A stretch of DNA of 64,000 nucleotides from Massiliimalia timonensis (GCF_900186585.1 NZ_FYDD01000003.1:124001-188000), one strand, 5' to 3'. Counted from the first letter of the stretch, positions 52,720 to 61,557 are shown. Notes: generated from the letters alone by a model not told the origin. Numbers and translations: made by a program.

Positions 52720-53576
52720 AACTGATTGAAGATCAAACATTTGATATAGAACGGGCATTTTATGGTGAAAAAGACCTTTGCCTTAAAAATTGTTCCTTTG
52801 ACGGTCCTGCAGACGGCGAAAGCGCTTTGAAAGAATGCAGTAATATTGAAATCGAAAATACTTTCTGCAATCTTCGCTACCCGTTTTGGCACGACCATCA
52901 TTTAAAGATCCATCGCTCAGAGCTGACCGCACTTTGCCGTGCAGCTCTGTGGTACTCCGATCATTTGGAGATCATAAAAACAAAGCTGCACGGGATCAAA
53001 GCCTTGCGCGAATGCAGTGATGTTACAATGGCGGACTGCGACATTATCTCTGCTGAATTTGGTTGGTCAGTGCGGAATCTTAACATGCGGTGTTGTACCG
53101 CCGAAAGCGAATATTTTATGCTGCGCAGTGAAAATCTCTACCTGTCCGATGTACGGTTCCGAGGGAAATATTCCTTTCAATATACAAGGGATATTACGAT
53201 TGAAAATTGTGTGCTTGATACCAAAGACGCATTTTGGCATGCAAGTAATGTCACGGTAAAGAACAGCACCATCAGGGGTGAATATCTTGCATGGTATTCC
53301 GACAGCCTGACTTTGGTCCACTGTAAAATTATTGGCACACAGCCTTTTTGCTACTGTAAAAATCTCCGGCTGATCGACTGTGAAATGGTGGATGCAGACC
53401 TGTGTTTTGAAAGATCTGAAGTTAACGCCACCATTACTACACCTGTGGTCAGCATCAAAAACCCATTATCCGGAACAATATATGCTCCGTCGGTCGGCGA
53501 GATCATTATGGACGACAAAAATGCAAAAGGGAAGGTATCATGTTCTGGAAAAACAAAAAACAAGCCCTGCGCTTAA
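52716..53576 (+). CDS. DUF3737 family beta-helix protein
   Basis: A 286-residue protein of the DUF3737 family, composed of short repeated beta strands (CSFDGPADGESALKECSNIE; ENTFCNLRYPFWHDHHLKIH; VTMADCDIISAEFGWSVRNL; NVTVKNSTIRGEYLAWYSDS) that should form a right-handed parallel beta-helix. The ATG at 52716 has GGAGG 5 bases upstream. The function is unknown; such proteins commonly lie with flavodoxin-like and cyclophilin-like genes, as here. No signal peptide. Confidence 0.85.
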   Translation: MKLIEDQTFDIERAFYGEKDLCLKNCSFDGPADGESALKECSNIEIENTFCNLRYPFWHDHHLKIHRSELTALCRAALWYSDHLEIIKTKLHGIKALRECSDVTMADCDIISAEFGWSVRNLNMRCCTAESEYFMLRSENLYLSDVRFRGKYSFQYTRDITIENCVLDTKDAFWHASNVTVKNSTIRGEYLAWYSDSLTLVHCKIIGTQPFCYCKNLRLIDCEMVDADLCFERSEVNATITTPVVSIKNPLSGTIYAPSVGEIIMDDKNAKGKVSCSGKTKNKPCA

Positions 53577-53595
53577 TCCAGAAAGAGGTATGATG

Positions 53596-54135
53596 ATGTG
53601 TAAAAATATTTTAGTGATTTCAACAAGTCCTCGTAAAAACGGCAACTCTGAGCTTCTGGCTAACGAATTTGCTCGCGGCGCTTTGGAATCTGGCCATAAG
53701 GTAGAAAAGATCTCCCTTTATGACAAAGAGATCGGTTTCTGCAAAGGCTGCCTTGCCTGCCAAAAAACCTTGCGTTGCGTAATTCATGACGATGCAGACA
53801 CTATCGCACAAAAAATGCGCGTTGCTGATACGATTGTATTTGCTACCCCGATTTATTACTACGAAATGTGCGGACAGATGAAAACGATGCTTGACCGCGG
53901 CAATCCCTTGTATTCTGCCGATTATTCGTTCCGGGAGGTTTATCTGCTCGCTGCTGCCGCTGAGGAGGAAGAAAGCACGATCGACGGCGCTGTTCACGGA
54001 TTAAATGGTTGGCTGGCCTGTTTTCCTAAAGCACGTCTTGCCGGGACTGTCTTCGGAGGAGGGGTCAGTGATGCTGGCGAGATCAAAGGGCATGCCGCTT
54101 TACTGAAGGCATATGAAATGGGAAAGAGCGTTTGA
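53596..54135 (+). CDS. NADPH-dependent FMN reductase / flavodoxin-fold oxidoreductase
   Basis: A 179-residue flavoprotein of the iron-sulfur-flavoprotein/FMN-reductase group. The FMN phosphate loop is STSPRKNGNSELLAN, followed by FCKGCLACQKTLRC with a Cys cluster and VFATPIYYYEMCGQMKTMLD. Three in-frame ATGs occur (53590, 53593, 53596); the last has the best spacing (7 bases) from AAAGAGG. It probably reduces flavins or quinone-like electron acceptors. It ends the operon starting at 52022; no clear terminator follows. Confidence 0.85.
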   Translation: MCKNILVISTSPRKNGNSELLANEFARGALESGHKVEKISLYDKEIGFCKGCLACQKTLRCVIHDDADTIAQKMRVADTIVFATPIYYYEMCGQMKTMLDRGNPLYSADYSFREVYLLAAAAEEEESTIDGAVHGLNGWLACFPKARLAGTVFGGGVSDAGEIKGHAALLKAYEMGKSV

Positions 54136-54304
54136 TGCCGAAGCTCTCCCTTTTCGGAGTAGGCAGTAAATAATAAAAATATACGGAACAAGCGGCTATC
54201 TAATAGGGAAAAGGATCGGCAAAGGAAGATTTCTGCGTAATTGAGGCGTATGGTGGTTTTGGGAAGATGATTCATAAAAACGCTGCGAGTAGGAGGAAAA
54301 GCAT

Positions 54305-54532
54305 ATGGCGGAAGCATCGGATACTTGGGGACTTCTGTATCAAAACTTAATAGATGCCGGTTGCGATCAGAAAACGGCAATACAGTGTATGTCCTTAATG
54401 GAGGGCGGAAAGAAATGCGATTTGCTGCGACTCCTTTCCTTGCATCGGGATACCTTACTGGACGCCTTACACGAGAATCAAAAGAGGATCGATTGTTTGG
54501 ACTTTTTAATATATAAACTTGATAAGAGGTAA
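54305..54532 (+). CDS. 75-residue conserved helical protein
   Basis: A small soluble helical protein (MAEASDTWGLLYQNLIDAGC start; later LLRLLSLHRDTLLDALHENQ and KRIDCLDFLIYKL). The pattern with HR..LL..LH..QK.IDCLD is one I have seen in clostridial mini proteins beside MerR or flavodoxin genes, but it has no known role. AGGAGG precedes the ATG, and the flavodoxin lipoprotein follows 12 bases later. The 54136-54300 gap contains no gene. Confidence 0.65.
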   Translation: MAEASDTWGLLYQNLIDAGCDQKTAIQCMSLMEGGKKCDLLRLLSLHRDTLLDALHENQKRIDCLDFLIYKLDKR

Positions 54533-54544
54533 GAGGTGATTTGA

Positions 54545-55201
54545 ATGAGAATATGGAGATCTGTATTAAGCTCCATTTGCATATTGGGCTTGTCCTTATT
54601 CTTTGCTGCTTGTGGGACAAACAGCCCGGTGCAAACGGGAAGCGGACGGTCATTAGAAAAAAATGACGGCTATTCAGAAGAAGCAGATACGATCGGCCAG
54701 GCAGGCAACGGCCCCAAAATTTTGGTTGCTTATTTTTCCTGTACTGGAAATACAAAAATGATAGCTGAATATACTGCGGAGATACTTCAAGCAGATTTAT
54801 ATGAAATCATCCCGGAAATTGCTTATACAGACGACGATTTGAATTACAGTAATGACAAAAGCCGCAGCAGTATCGAACAAAACGATATATCGGCCCGCCC
54901 TGTAATATCTGGCAGCGTAGAAAACATGGGGGATTATGATATAGTTTTTCTCGGTTATCCCATTTGGTGGGGAGAGGCTCCCAAAATAATGAATACTTTT
55001 TTAGAAAGCTACTCCTTTGAAGGAAAAACTATCATACCGTTTTGTACTTCCGGGAGCAGTGGTATTGGCTCAAGTGCAGAAAATTTGCATGCAGTAGTTT
55101 CCGATGAGGCTGAGTGGCTTTCGGGTACAAGATTCAGCGGCAATACCTCTAAAGAAAACGTTGCCGAGTGGATCCAGAGCATTGATATAGATATAAAATG
55201 A
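54545..55201 (+). CDS. Flavodoxin-domain lipoprotein
   Basis: A 218-residue surface lipoprotein: signal peptide with lipobox FFAAC (Cys22), a linker of ~30 residues, then a flavodoxin fold with the FMN phosphate loop FSCTGNTKMIAEY, YDIVFLGYPIWWGEAPK and PFCTSGSSGIGSS. It is an electron carrier outside the membrane, unusual for a flavodoxin and hence possibly part of an extracellular flavin redox chain. It is followed by an iron-type alcohol dehydrogenase 16 bases later. Confidence 0.88.
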   Translation: MRIWRSVLSSICILGLSLFFAACGTNSPVQTGSGRSLEKNDGYSEEADTIGQAGNGPKILVAYFSCTGNTKMIAEYTAEILQADLYEIIPEIAYTDDDLNYSNDKSRSSIEQNDISARPVISGSVENMGDYDIVFLGYPIWWGEAPKIMNTFLESYSFEGKTIIPFCTSGSSGIGSSAENLHAVVSDEAEWLSGTRFSGNTSKENVAEWIQSIDIDIK

Positions 55202-55217
55202 AGAGAGGAAAATAATT

Positions 55218-56390
55218 ATGATGAATTTTGATTTTTATAATCCGACACACCTGCTGTTTGGCAGAGGAAAACTAAATGAACTGGGTCATCAGCTGTTGCC
55301 TGGCAAAAAGGCAATGGTATTGATCTCCAACGGAAACTCCACCAAAGCAAACGGGTCGTTATACCGTACCTTAGACCAGCTTGAGAAAGCCGGAGTGGAA
55401 CACGCTGTATTTGATAAGATTATGGAAAACCCCGTAAAAGAGGTTATTATGGAAGGCGCGGCATTTGCCAAAGATAATGGCTGTGATTTCATTGTGGCTT
55501 TAGGTGGAGGCGCGGTATTGGACGCTTCTGTTGCTATCTCTGCTATGGCGACAAATCCCGGAGATTTATGGGATTATGTCTGTGGCGGAACAGGAAAAGG
55601 AAAACAGCTCGTCAATATGGGCTTACCTATTGTCACTATCGCCACAACTTCCGGAACCGGCTCAGAAATCAACTGCTGGGGCGTTATTTCTAACTTGGAA
55701 ACCAATGAAAAAATTGGCTTCGGCGATCCACGGCTTGTTCCCGTTTTATCTATCGTCGATCCGGAACTTATGCTGACCGTCCCGCCAAAATACACTGCCT
55801 ATCAAGGATTTGATGCACTGTTCCATAATACAGAAGTAATGATCAGCAACGGTATAAACATTATGAGTGAAACGCTGGCGTTATCCGCCATCGAGAATAT
55901 AGCAAAATATTTGCCGATTGCTGTACGTGATGGTAAAAATCTGGAAGCCCGTGAGCGTGTTGCTTACGGAAGTACGGTAGCGGGAATGACCATGCAGCTT
56001 ACCAGCACCACTGCCGAACATTCTATGGAGCACTCTATGAGCGCATATCATCACGATCTTCCTCACGGGGCAGGGCTTATTATGATCTCCCGTGCATTTT
56101 ATGAGTTTTTTATTGAGAAGCACGCCTGCGATGGGCAGTTCATTAAAATGGCGAAAGCTATGGGGATAGAAGATGCTGACAAACCGGAGGATTTCATTAC
56201 AGCCCTTGTCAAGTTGCAAGAGGATTGTGGCGTGGCAGATCTTCGTATGAGTGATTATGGGTTCAAGCCTGAGGAGTCGATGGCGCTTGCGAAAGGCGCA
56301 CGGGCTATGCAAGGCGGCCTTTTCCTTGCCAATCCCTGCGAGATGACCGATGAGGATTGTGCTTTGATTTTTGATAAATCTTATCGCTGA
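55218..56390 (+). CDS. Iron-containing alcohol dehydrogenase
   Basis: A group III Fe-dependent alcohol dehydrogenase of 390 residues, similar to butanol dehydrogenase BdhA/YqhD. The NAD(P) motif is ALGGGAVLD near residue 95, with TIATTSGTGSEI and the metal residues in GFDALFHNTE and AEHSMEHSMSAYHHDLPHGA. It reduces aldehydes to alcohols or the reverse. It is co-transcribed with the flavodoxin lipoprotein and closed by a terminator. Confidence 0.92.
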   Translation: MMNFDFYNPTHLLFGRGKLNELGHQLLPGKKAMVLISNGNSTKANGSLYRTLDQLEKAGVEHAVFDKIMENPVKEVIMEGAAFAKDNGCDFIVALGGGAVLDASVAISAMATNPGDLWDYVCGGTGKGKQLVNMGLPIVTIATTSGTGSEINCWGVISNLETNEKIGFGDPRLVPVLSIVDPELMLTVPPKYTAYQGFDALFHNTEVMISNGINIMSETLALSAIENIAKYLPIAVRDGKNLEARERVAYGSTVAGMTMQLTSTTAEHSMEHSMSAYHHDLPHGAGLIMISRAFYEFFIEKHACDGQFIKMAKAMGIEDADKPEDFITALVKLQEDCGVADLRMSDYGFKPEESMALAKGARAMQGGLFLANPCEMTDEDCALIFDKSYR

Positions 56391-56405
56391 TCTGTTGTCA
56401 TAATA

Positions 56406-56437
56406 AAAACAGCCTTCCATTTTGGAAGGCTGTTTTT
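56406..56437. terminator. Terminator after Fe-ADH
   Basis: The stem AACAGCCTTCCA/TGGAAGGCTGTT is followed by TTTGT and lies between convergent genes. Confidence 0.9.
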
Positions 56438-56477
56438 GTATCTATGGCTGAAGCTCTCTGCAAACAGAAAAAAGAGT

Positions 56478-57374
56478 TTATTGTATTTTAAAAATATTTT
56501 TTACAGTATCCACAAATTGTTCAACATCAGCGGAAGGTTCCAGCGGATACAATAAGCCATACGGTATACTGTATTTCCAATTCACTGGAATCGTCACAAG
56601 CGCGGGGTGTACGTCCTTCCAGCATTCTAGCGTAAGCAGTACGTTTTTTGTTTCTGCGCAACGATTGAAAACAGAAATATCATAAAAATGCGGGGTGTCT
56701 TCAATATGAATTTGCGGATGGTTTCGTTTTAGGTCATTACGCAAAAAGTCATTGACCCCGGAATCCCCCTCTGCCACCATCATCATTGTCTCCCCGTATA
56801 AATCAGAAACCTCAAGGCGTTCTTTTTTTGCAAGGGGATGGTCTCTAGAAACTGCTATCATTTTTTTGTACCTCCCTAGCATCAGCATTTGGCATTTATC
56901 CAGCCACATTTTAGAGTCGCATACTCCTACTAAGAAATCAAATTTTTTTCCGAGCTGGGAAATTTCTGAGAGGATCCCTTCATGGTTATCCTCAAAGGGC
57001 ACCAGATGGATTTTGTAGTTGGGAAAATCCCGGTTGGCCATATACCATAGATCCATAAACGGTTTAGCCGGATTTAATAGGGAGGTTCCAACGCAGAACG
57101 TAGAGCTTTCAACCTGCGTAAGCTTCCTCGCGTTTTCTATTGAGCGTTTCGAATATTCAAATAAAAAGCGGGCGTCTTTATAAATCACATCACCAGCCGG
57201 CGTAAGACGCACTCCCTGCGGTGTTCGCAGCAGTAATTTTAATCCTAGATGGTTTTCCAAGGTGTTGATTTGTTTCATAACTGCTGTAGGTGAAAGGAAA
57301 AGCCGTTCTGCTGCCTTTGTAAAGCTGCCGCAGTCCACAACGCAGACAAACACAGTAAGCTGAGGATTAAACAT
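56478..57374 (-). CDS. LysR-family regulator
   Basis: A 298-residue LTTR with HTH (LTVFVCVVDCGSFTKAAERL, then SPTAVMKQINTLENHLGLKL) and effector domain (FDFLVGVCDSKMW; ALVTIPVNWKYSIPYGLLYP). It is divergent from the flavodoxin gene at 57493, with a palindrome in between, so it most likely regulates that redox operon. The ligand is unknown. It differs in sequence from the other LysR protein at 50986. Confidence 0.9.
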   Translation of the reverse strand: MFNPQLTVFVCVVDCGSFTKAAERLFLSPTAVMKQINTLENHLGLKLLLRTPQGVRLTPAGDVIYKDARFLFEYSKRSIENARKLTQVESSTFCVGTSLLNPAKPFMDLWYMANRDFPNYKIHLVPFEDNHEGILSEISQLGKKFDFLVGVCDSKMWLDKCQMLMLGRYKKMIAVSRDHPLAKKERLEVSDLYGETMMMVAEGDSGVNDFLRNDLKRNHPQIHIEDTPHFYDISVFNRCAETKNVLLTLECWKDVHPALVTIPVNWKYSIPYGLLYPLEPSADVEQFVDTVKNIFKIQ

Positions 57375-57403
57375 ACCTTGCCTCCCCTTTTTTAGTATAA
57401 ACT

Positions 57404-57428
57404 ATAAGTTAATATAAGTTTAACTTAT
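57404..57428. promoter_or_regulatory. Candidate LysR operator
   Basis: ATAAGTT (57404-57410) is followed by the perfect inverted repeat ATAAGTT-T-AACTTAT (57414-57428). It lies 30 bases upstream of the TATAAT (57458-57463) that may serve the flavodoxin gene and next to the LysR start. Confidence 0.6.
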
Positions 57429-57492
57429 GGGAGATTCTCTGTCAAGGCAGTGTGGGATATAATAGAAGTGACAAGGGAAGGGGCGTTGGGAC

Positions 57493-58008
57493 TTGGCTGA
57501 TTTAATTGCTTATTTTTCTAGAAGGCATGAAAATTACGTGAGCGGTACGATTCAAAATTTAAATGTTGGTAATACAGAAGTTGCTGCTGGTATTATCCAA
57601 AGGTTGACGGGTGCTGATTTGTTTAAGATAGAGCCTTGGCAGGAATACTCGAAAAATTATAACGAATGTATTGCCCAGGCACAAGCTGACCAGAGGCGTG
57701 ATGCACGGCCTGAATTAAAAGGATATCCGGCAGAGACCGGGCAATACAACAGGATTTATCTGGGGTATCCCAATTATTGGAGCACGATGCCGATGGCGGT
57801 TTTCACCTTTTTGGAGCATTTTGACTTTGCGGGAAAAATCATTTTGCCTTTCTGCACTCATGAGGGAAGCGGTTTGGGAAGCAGTATCAAAGATATAAAA
57901 CGGCTCTGTCCCGATTCCATAGTAAAGAAAGGGTTAGAGATCCGTGGAGGGAATGTACAAAATTCCGAGGAGGAGATCCGCGACTGGATTTGGAAAAGCC
58001 AAAAATAA
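57493..58008 (+). CDS. Flavodoxin
   Basis: A 171-residue soluble flavodoxin-fold protein (IAYFSRRHENYVSG start in place of the usual T-x-T-G-x-T loop; YNRIYLGYPNYWSTMPMAVF; PFCTHEGSGLGSS). The start is a TTG at 57493 after AAGGGG. The phosphate-binding loop differs from normal flavodoxins, with a basic RRHENY replacing TGNT, so the cofactor mode may differ. It heads a run of cupin, CMD and decayed SDR/AKR genes. Confidence 0.82.
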   Translation: MADLIAYFSRRHENYVSGTIQNLNVGNTEVAAGIIQRLTGADLFKIEPWQEYSKNYNECIAQAQADQRRDARPELKGYPAETGQYNRIYLGYPNYWSTMPMAVFTFLEHFDFAGKIILPFCTHEGSGLGSSIKDIKRLCPDSIVKKGLEIRGGNVQNSEEEIRDWIWKSQK

Positions 58009-58114
58009 GTGGAGCTGTGATCGCTTAAGCGGGTATTGGAATAAAAGAAATGGAACACGGTAGAGCTTATGATACCGTGGAGAAACAGAGGCTATTATCA
58101 GGAGGTAAAGGATC

Positions 58115-58534
58115 ATGACGAAAGAAGGATTCAGCGACGGTTCGATTTTCCCGATCGGGGAAGAAAATACGGCGTTTGGAAAATTTTTTATTGGACAGAG
58201 TTATCTGAATATGCTCACCACAGAAGGGGTAGCGATCGGAAATGTGACATTTGAACCAGGCTGCCGGAACAACTGGCATATCCATCACGCGAAAAGCGGA
58301 GGCGGGCAGATCCTGCTCTGTACTGCTGGACGCGGATATTATCAGGCGTGGGGAGAAAAAGTACGGGAACTGCATCCAGGCGATGTAGTGGTGATTCCCC
58401 CGGAGGTAAAGCACTGGCACGGGGCTGCTCCGGACAGTTGGTTTTCCCATCTGGCCGTTGAGGTCCCCGGTGAGGAAACAGGAAATGAATGGTGCGAACC
58501 GGTAGCCGATGTAGAATATAAGAAATTAAAGTAG
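58115..58534 (+). CDS. Cupin-domain protein
   Basis: A 139-residue single-domain cupin with the metal-binding pattern NNWHIHHAKSGGGQILLCTA and HPGDVVVIPPEVKHWHGAAP (motifs 1 and 2). AGGAGG lies upstream of the ATG. Such cupins are commonly paired with carboxymuconolactone-decarboxylase-like proteins, as 17 bases downstream here. The role is unknown, possibly in detoxification of quinone-like or aldehyde compounds. Confidence 0.85.
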   Translation: MTKEGFSDGSIFPIGEENTAFGKFFIGQSYLNMLTTEGVAIGNVTFEPGCRNNWHIHHAKSGGGQILLCTAGRGYYQAWGEKVRELHPGDVVVIPPEVKHWHGAAPDSWFSHLAVEVPGEETGNEWCEPVADVEYKKLK

Positions 58535-58551
58535 CGGAAGGAGAATGCAAC

Positions 58552-58881
58552 ATGGCGGTAAAACAAACTGCGGGCAGAGATTCCCTTGGATCATTTGCGC
58601 CGAAATTTGCTGAGTTGAATGATGATGTGTTGTTTGGGGAAGTATGGAGCAGAGAGCAGGAGCTTTCCCTGCGCGACCGCAGTCTTGTGACTGTTGTAGC
58701 GCTGATGGCTCAGGGGCTGGTGGACTCCTCGTTCCGTTTCCATCTAGAAAATGCAAAGAAAAACGGGATCACTAAAGCCGAGATCGCGGAGGTCTTGACC
58801 CATGCCGCTTTCTATGCGGGTTGGCCCAAAGCATGGGCGGCGTTTTACATGGCAAAGGAAGTATGGGATGAGGGGCTGTAG
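58552..58881 (+). CDS. Carboxymuconolactone decarboxylase (AhpD-like) family protein
   Basis: A 109-residue CMD-family protein (LSLRDRSLVTVVALMAQGLV; ITKAEIAEVLTHAAFYAGWP). The AhpD CxxC redox pair is absent, so it is closer to gamma-carboxymuconolactone decarboxylase-type members. GGAAGGAG precedes the ATG. It lies in a cupin-CMD-SDR-AKR cluster whose last two members are broken. Confidence 0.87.
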   Translation: MAVKQTAGRDSLGSFAPKFAELNDDVLFGEVWSREQELSLRDRSLVTVVALMAQGLVDSSFRFHLENAKKNGITKAEIAEVLTHAAFYAGWPKAWAAFYMAKEVWDEGL

Positions 58882-58889
58882 ACAAAAAT

Positions 58890-59678
58890 ATGAGAAAAGA
58901 AGTCTTATTATGGGTAGGCGCAGGCCAAATCGGAATGGCGATCGCCCGTAGAATAGGATATGATAAGAAGATCATTGTGGGTGATAAAAAACTGGAAAAT
59001 ACCCAAAAAACGACTGAAGTCATGAAAGGCGCAGGCTTTGGTGTAACACCGGTAGAAATGGATCTATGCGGAAGGACAGAAGTATGGCGCTGTCACAATG
59101 CTGATAAATGCAGCAGGAGTGGTTCCCATTGAGGCGATTTTGAAGGTTGATCTCTATGGGACTGCCGTGCTGCTAGAGGAGGCAGGAAAGGTCATTGCTC
59201 CCGGCGGTGTGGAGATAATCATTTCCAGCCAGTCCGGGCATCGTATGCCAGCTTTGACAGAAAAAGAGGATGAGCAGCTTGCCTGTACCCCCTGTGAATA
59301 ACTGCTGGCGTTAGAGCTTTTACGGCCGGAAAATATCAGGGATACCCTCCATGCCTATCAGCTGGCGAAGCGATGTAATGAGAGGCGTGTTATGGCAGAG
59401 GCGGTCAAATGGAGTGCAAAGGTGGCGCGTATTCTCCTGGGATCGTTGTGACGCCGCTTGCTATTGATGAATTTAATGGACCCCGCGGAGATTTTTATAA
59501 GAATATGTTTGAAAATTGCCCGGCGGGCCGTCCCGGAACGGCGGATGAAATCGCAAATGTAGCAGAATTGCTTATGAGTGACAAGGGTGCGTTTATTATC
59601 GGTGCAGATTTCCTGGTCGACGGCGGCATGACGGCCAGCTATTTCTACGGCCCGCTGAAACCAAATGCACATATATAA
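58890..59678 (+). pseudogene. Broken short-chain dehydrogenase/reductase (SDR)
   Basis: Three pieces of one SDR in changing frames. The first (58890 to ~59092) has the Rossmann start LLWVGAGQIGMAIARRIGYD. A second frame (from 59098) gives MLINAAGVVPIEAILKVDLY and carries an in-frame TAA at 59299-59301 within an otherwise continuous sequence. A third frame (59409-59678) gives SPGIVVTPLAIDEFNGPRGD and the C-terminal DFLVDGGMTASYFYG. A deletion, a nonsense codon and a frameshift are therefore all present, and no active enzyme can be made. Confidence 0.85.
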
Positions 59679-59702
59679 CTTTGCGAGACGAAGGAGAAAA
59701 GA

Positions 59703-59978
59703 AATGGGGAAGAAGGCTATGAAAAAGCAAAGGATCTTTTAGCGCTGCTCACTGATATAGCAGAAGAAAAGCATGTTGCGATGGGACAAATTTCTCTTGC
59801 CTGGATGCTCTGCAAAAAGCCTTATATTGTAGCGGTCCCCGGCTCCGGAAAACCGGAACGGCTGCGGGAAAATTTTGAGGCGGGAAATATTATTCTGGCT
59901 CCGGAGGAGATCTCGATGATCGACTCCAAGCTGGAAACCATGCAGTTTGAGGTTTTTGGCGGCCATAGTGCCAAGTGA
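59703..59978 (+). pseudogene. C-terminal fragment of an aldo/keto reductase
   Basis: About 91 codons match the end of an AKR barrel: EEGYEKAKDLLALLTDIAEE, VAMGQISLAWMLCKKPYIVA and VPGSGKPERLRENFEAGNII (the NADP-binding end), then the normal terminus. There is no proper start; the catalytic Asp-Tyr-Lys-His part is missing. It follows the broken SDR, so the two were probably lost together. The next 213 bases show no gene. Confidence 0.8.
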
Positions 59979-60191
59979 AACAAACGGTTTGCTGGTAAAC
60001 GAAAATTCTTATGGAGCAGGCTGACCTTACAATATGCCGGCTATGCTCGCTTTCATGGCGAGGTCTTAGGAAAATGGTTTTTATCCTGCTGTATCTCTAA
60101 GTGATTGACAAAAGCACTGGAATACAATATGATTGTGGTAGATAAAGTTCCGTAAGGGAATATTTGAATGGGAAAAGGAGATGTTGTGTTT

Positions 60192-60545
60192 ATGGAAAAG
60201 GAATTGCTGCAGTTTATGAAAGAAAAAACACAGGAACTAGTCCAGTCGCCAACATGCTGCGCAGAATTAAAGGAAGTGGCCGCGACTTGGCTTGAAGCGG
60301 TCGGAACAGAAAACGAAGCGGCAGAAACAGAAAAGTATATGAACGAACTAAAAGCGGATATTATGCCGATCGATCAGTTGATCGGTTTTGCGGGTTCTGA
60401 AACAGGGGAGGAGTATTTTGGACAAGATGCTGCCCAAAATATTAAAGCTCACGCAGAAGAGATCAAGGCAAATGGCTCCTGCTATTGTGATTGTCCGGCA
60501 TGCGCAGCGGCAGAAGCGATCTTGAAAAAGCTGGCTGCATTATAA
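60192..60545 (+). CDS. Small Cys-rich protein of the so-called 'Hsp90' mini family
   Basis: A 117-residue acidic helical protein (KELLQFMKEKTQELVQSPTC; DIMPIDQLIGFAGSETGEEY) ending with YCDCPACAAAEAILKKL. Related gut-Firmicute proteins carry the label 'molecular chaperone Hsp90' but share no domain with Hsp90. The two CxxC-like pairs may bind metal. The ATG at 60192 is used; a GTG at 60186 has better spacing to AAGGAG. Monocistronic. Confidence 0.72.
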   Translation: MEKELLQFMKEKTQELVQSPTCCAELKEVAATWLEAVGTENEAAETEKYMNELKADIMPIDQLIGFAGSETGEEYFGQDAAQNIKAHAEEIKANGSCYCDCPACAAAEAILKKLAAL

Positions 60546-60569
60546 AAAACAGAAGATCAATTTTAGAGA

Positions 60570-60605
60570 AAAAGACTGTCCCAATACGGGACAGTCTTTT
60601 TTCTT
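60570..60605. terminator. Bidirectional terminator between convergent genes
   Basis: The stem AAAAAGACTGTCCC/GGGACAGTCTTTTT lies between the Cys-rich gene and the EFR1 gene. Confidence 0.9.
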
Positions 60606-61359
60606 AGACTTCTTTTTTACAAAAATAGCGAGGCAGCCCTTGGCTGTGCTTTCCATATTCGATCGCTTCTGTTGGACAACGGCAGATACAGGCCATACAG
60701 TGCGTGCAGTGATTTCCCCATATAGGTCTTCCGTTATTCATACGAATATTATGAAGCGGACATACGTTGGAGCACTTTCCGCAGGATATACAATCATCCG
60801 TCGCGTAAAATTTTTTTGCATGAACCGTTGTTGGATAGAAAAAATCATTTACTATGCCACTGATTATTTTATCTTTGAAAGAAATATTGGCTTGAGGAAA
60901 TAAGCTTCCTCTTTTAATATGAGCTGCAGCTTGATCGATTACGCTTTCCGCCCGTTCAATAATCTGTAATGCGGTTTCTTCATTCGGCGTAGAAAATAAC
61001 GCAATGTAATTTTCCGGCATGATAATCCCCATACACCCATGATAGCTCATTTTCTTTTTGAGACAAAGCTTTTCCAGATATTTGCCTGCATTTCCAATAT
61101 TTTCGCCGCAGGTCATCACAAAATAAATATTCTTGTTTCCGTTAAGTGCTGTCTGCTCCAGCCATTTCTCTATCAAACGAGGGATTCTCCATGCATAGGT
61201 GGGAACAACGACCACCCAAGCGCTTTCCGAATACATTTCTGAAATATCATTGTTTCGGATTTTTTCAAAAAGATTGATCACAGTATCGTTTGTTTCTTTG
61301 CCGATTCGCTTTGCCACATATTCGCTGTTTCCTGTTCCTGAAAAATATAGAATCATCAA
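60604..61359 (-). CDS. EFR1-family flavodoxin-ferredoxin protein
   Basis: A 251-residue fusion of an N-terminal flavodoxin domain (LYFSGTGNSEYVAKRIGKET; VVVVPTYAWRIPRLIEKWLE) and a C-terminal 2x[4Fe-4S] ferredoxin domain (CISCGKCSNVCP and CTHCMACICRCP). This EFR1 layout is common in Clostridia and is expected to move electrons between ferredoxin and flavin partners. Monocistronic and convergent with the Cys-rich gene. Confidence 0.92.
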   Translation of the reverse strand: MMILYFSGTGNSEYVAKRIGKETNDTVINLFEKIRNNDISEMYSESAWVVVVPTYAWRIPRLIEKWLEQTALNGNKNIYFVMTCGENIGNAGKYLEKLCLKKKMSYHGCMGIIMPENYIALFSTPNEETALQIIERAESVIDQAAAHIKRGSLFPQANISFKDKIISGIVNDFFYPTTVHAKKFYATDDCISCGKCSNVCPLHNIRMNNGRPIWGNHCTHCMACICRCPTEAIEYGKHSQGLPRYFCKKEV

Positions 61360-61529
61360 AATACCCTCCTATTCTTCAAATATTATACGAAACGTGCAGT
61401 TAAAAAACAAGCATCACTTAACCAACCTTCTGTAAACTTTTTTTCTTAGTTTATGAAAGGCTTTCTTTTTGATACCTTTGTTTTAGAATGACATGAGAGA
61501 AATCATTTATCAAAAATATTTTTACAAAG

Positions 61530-61557
61530 TTGATTGTGGCAGGATTTGTGATACAAT
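61530..61557 (+). promoter_or_regulatory. Promoter of the disrupted glycoside hydrolase gene
   Basis: TTGATT (61530-61535), 16 bases, TACAAT (61552-61557). The 379-base gap 61360-61738 holds this promoter and a ~175-base leader in which I see no known riboswitch; a 67-codon frame there (61493-61696) lacks a ribosome site. Confidence 0.55.

Noticed and set aside
60192-60545. Annotation as molecular chaperone Hsp90
   Set aside because: The protein has 117 residues and no ATPase, middle or dimer domain of Hsp90; only the database label is shared by relatives.
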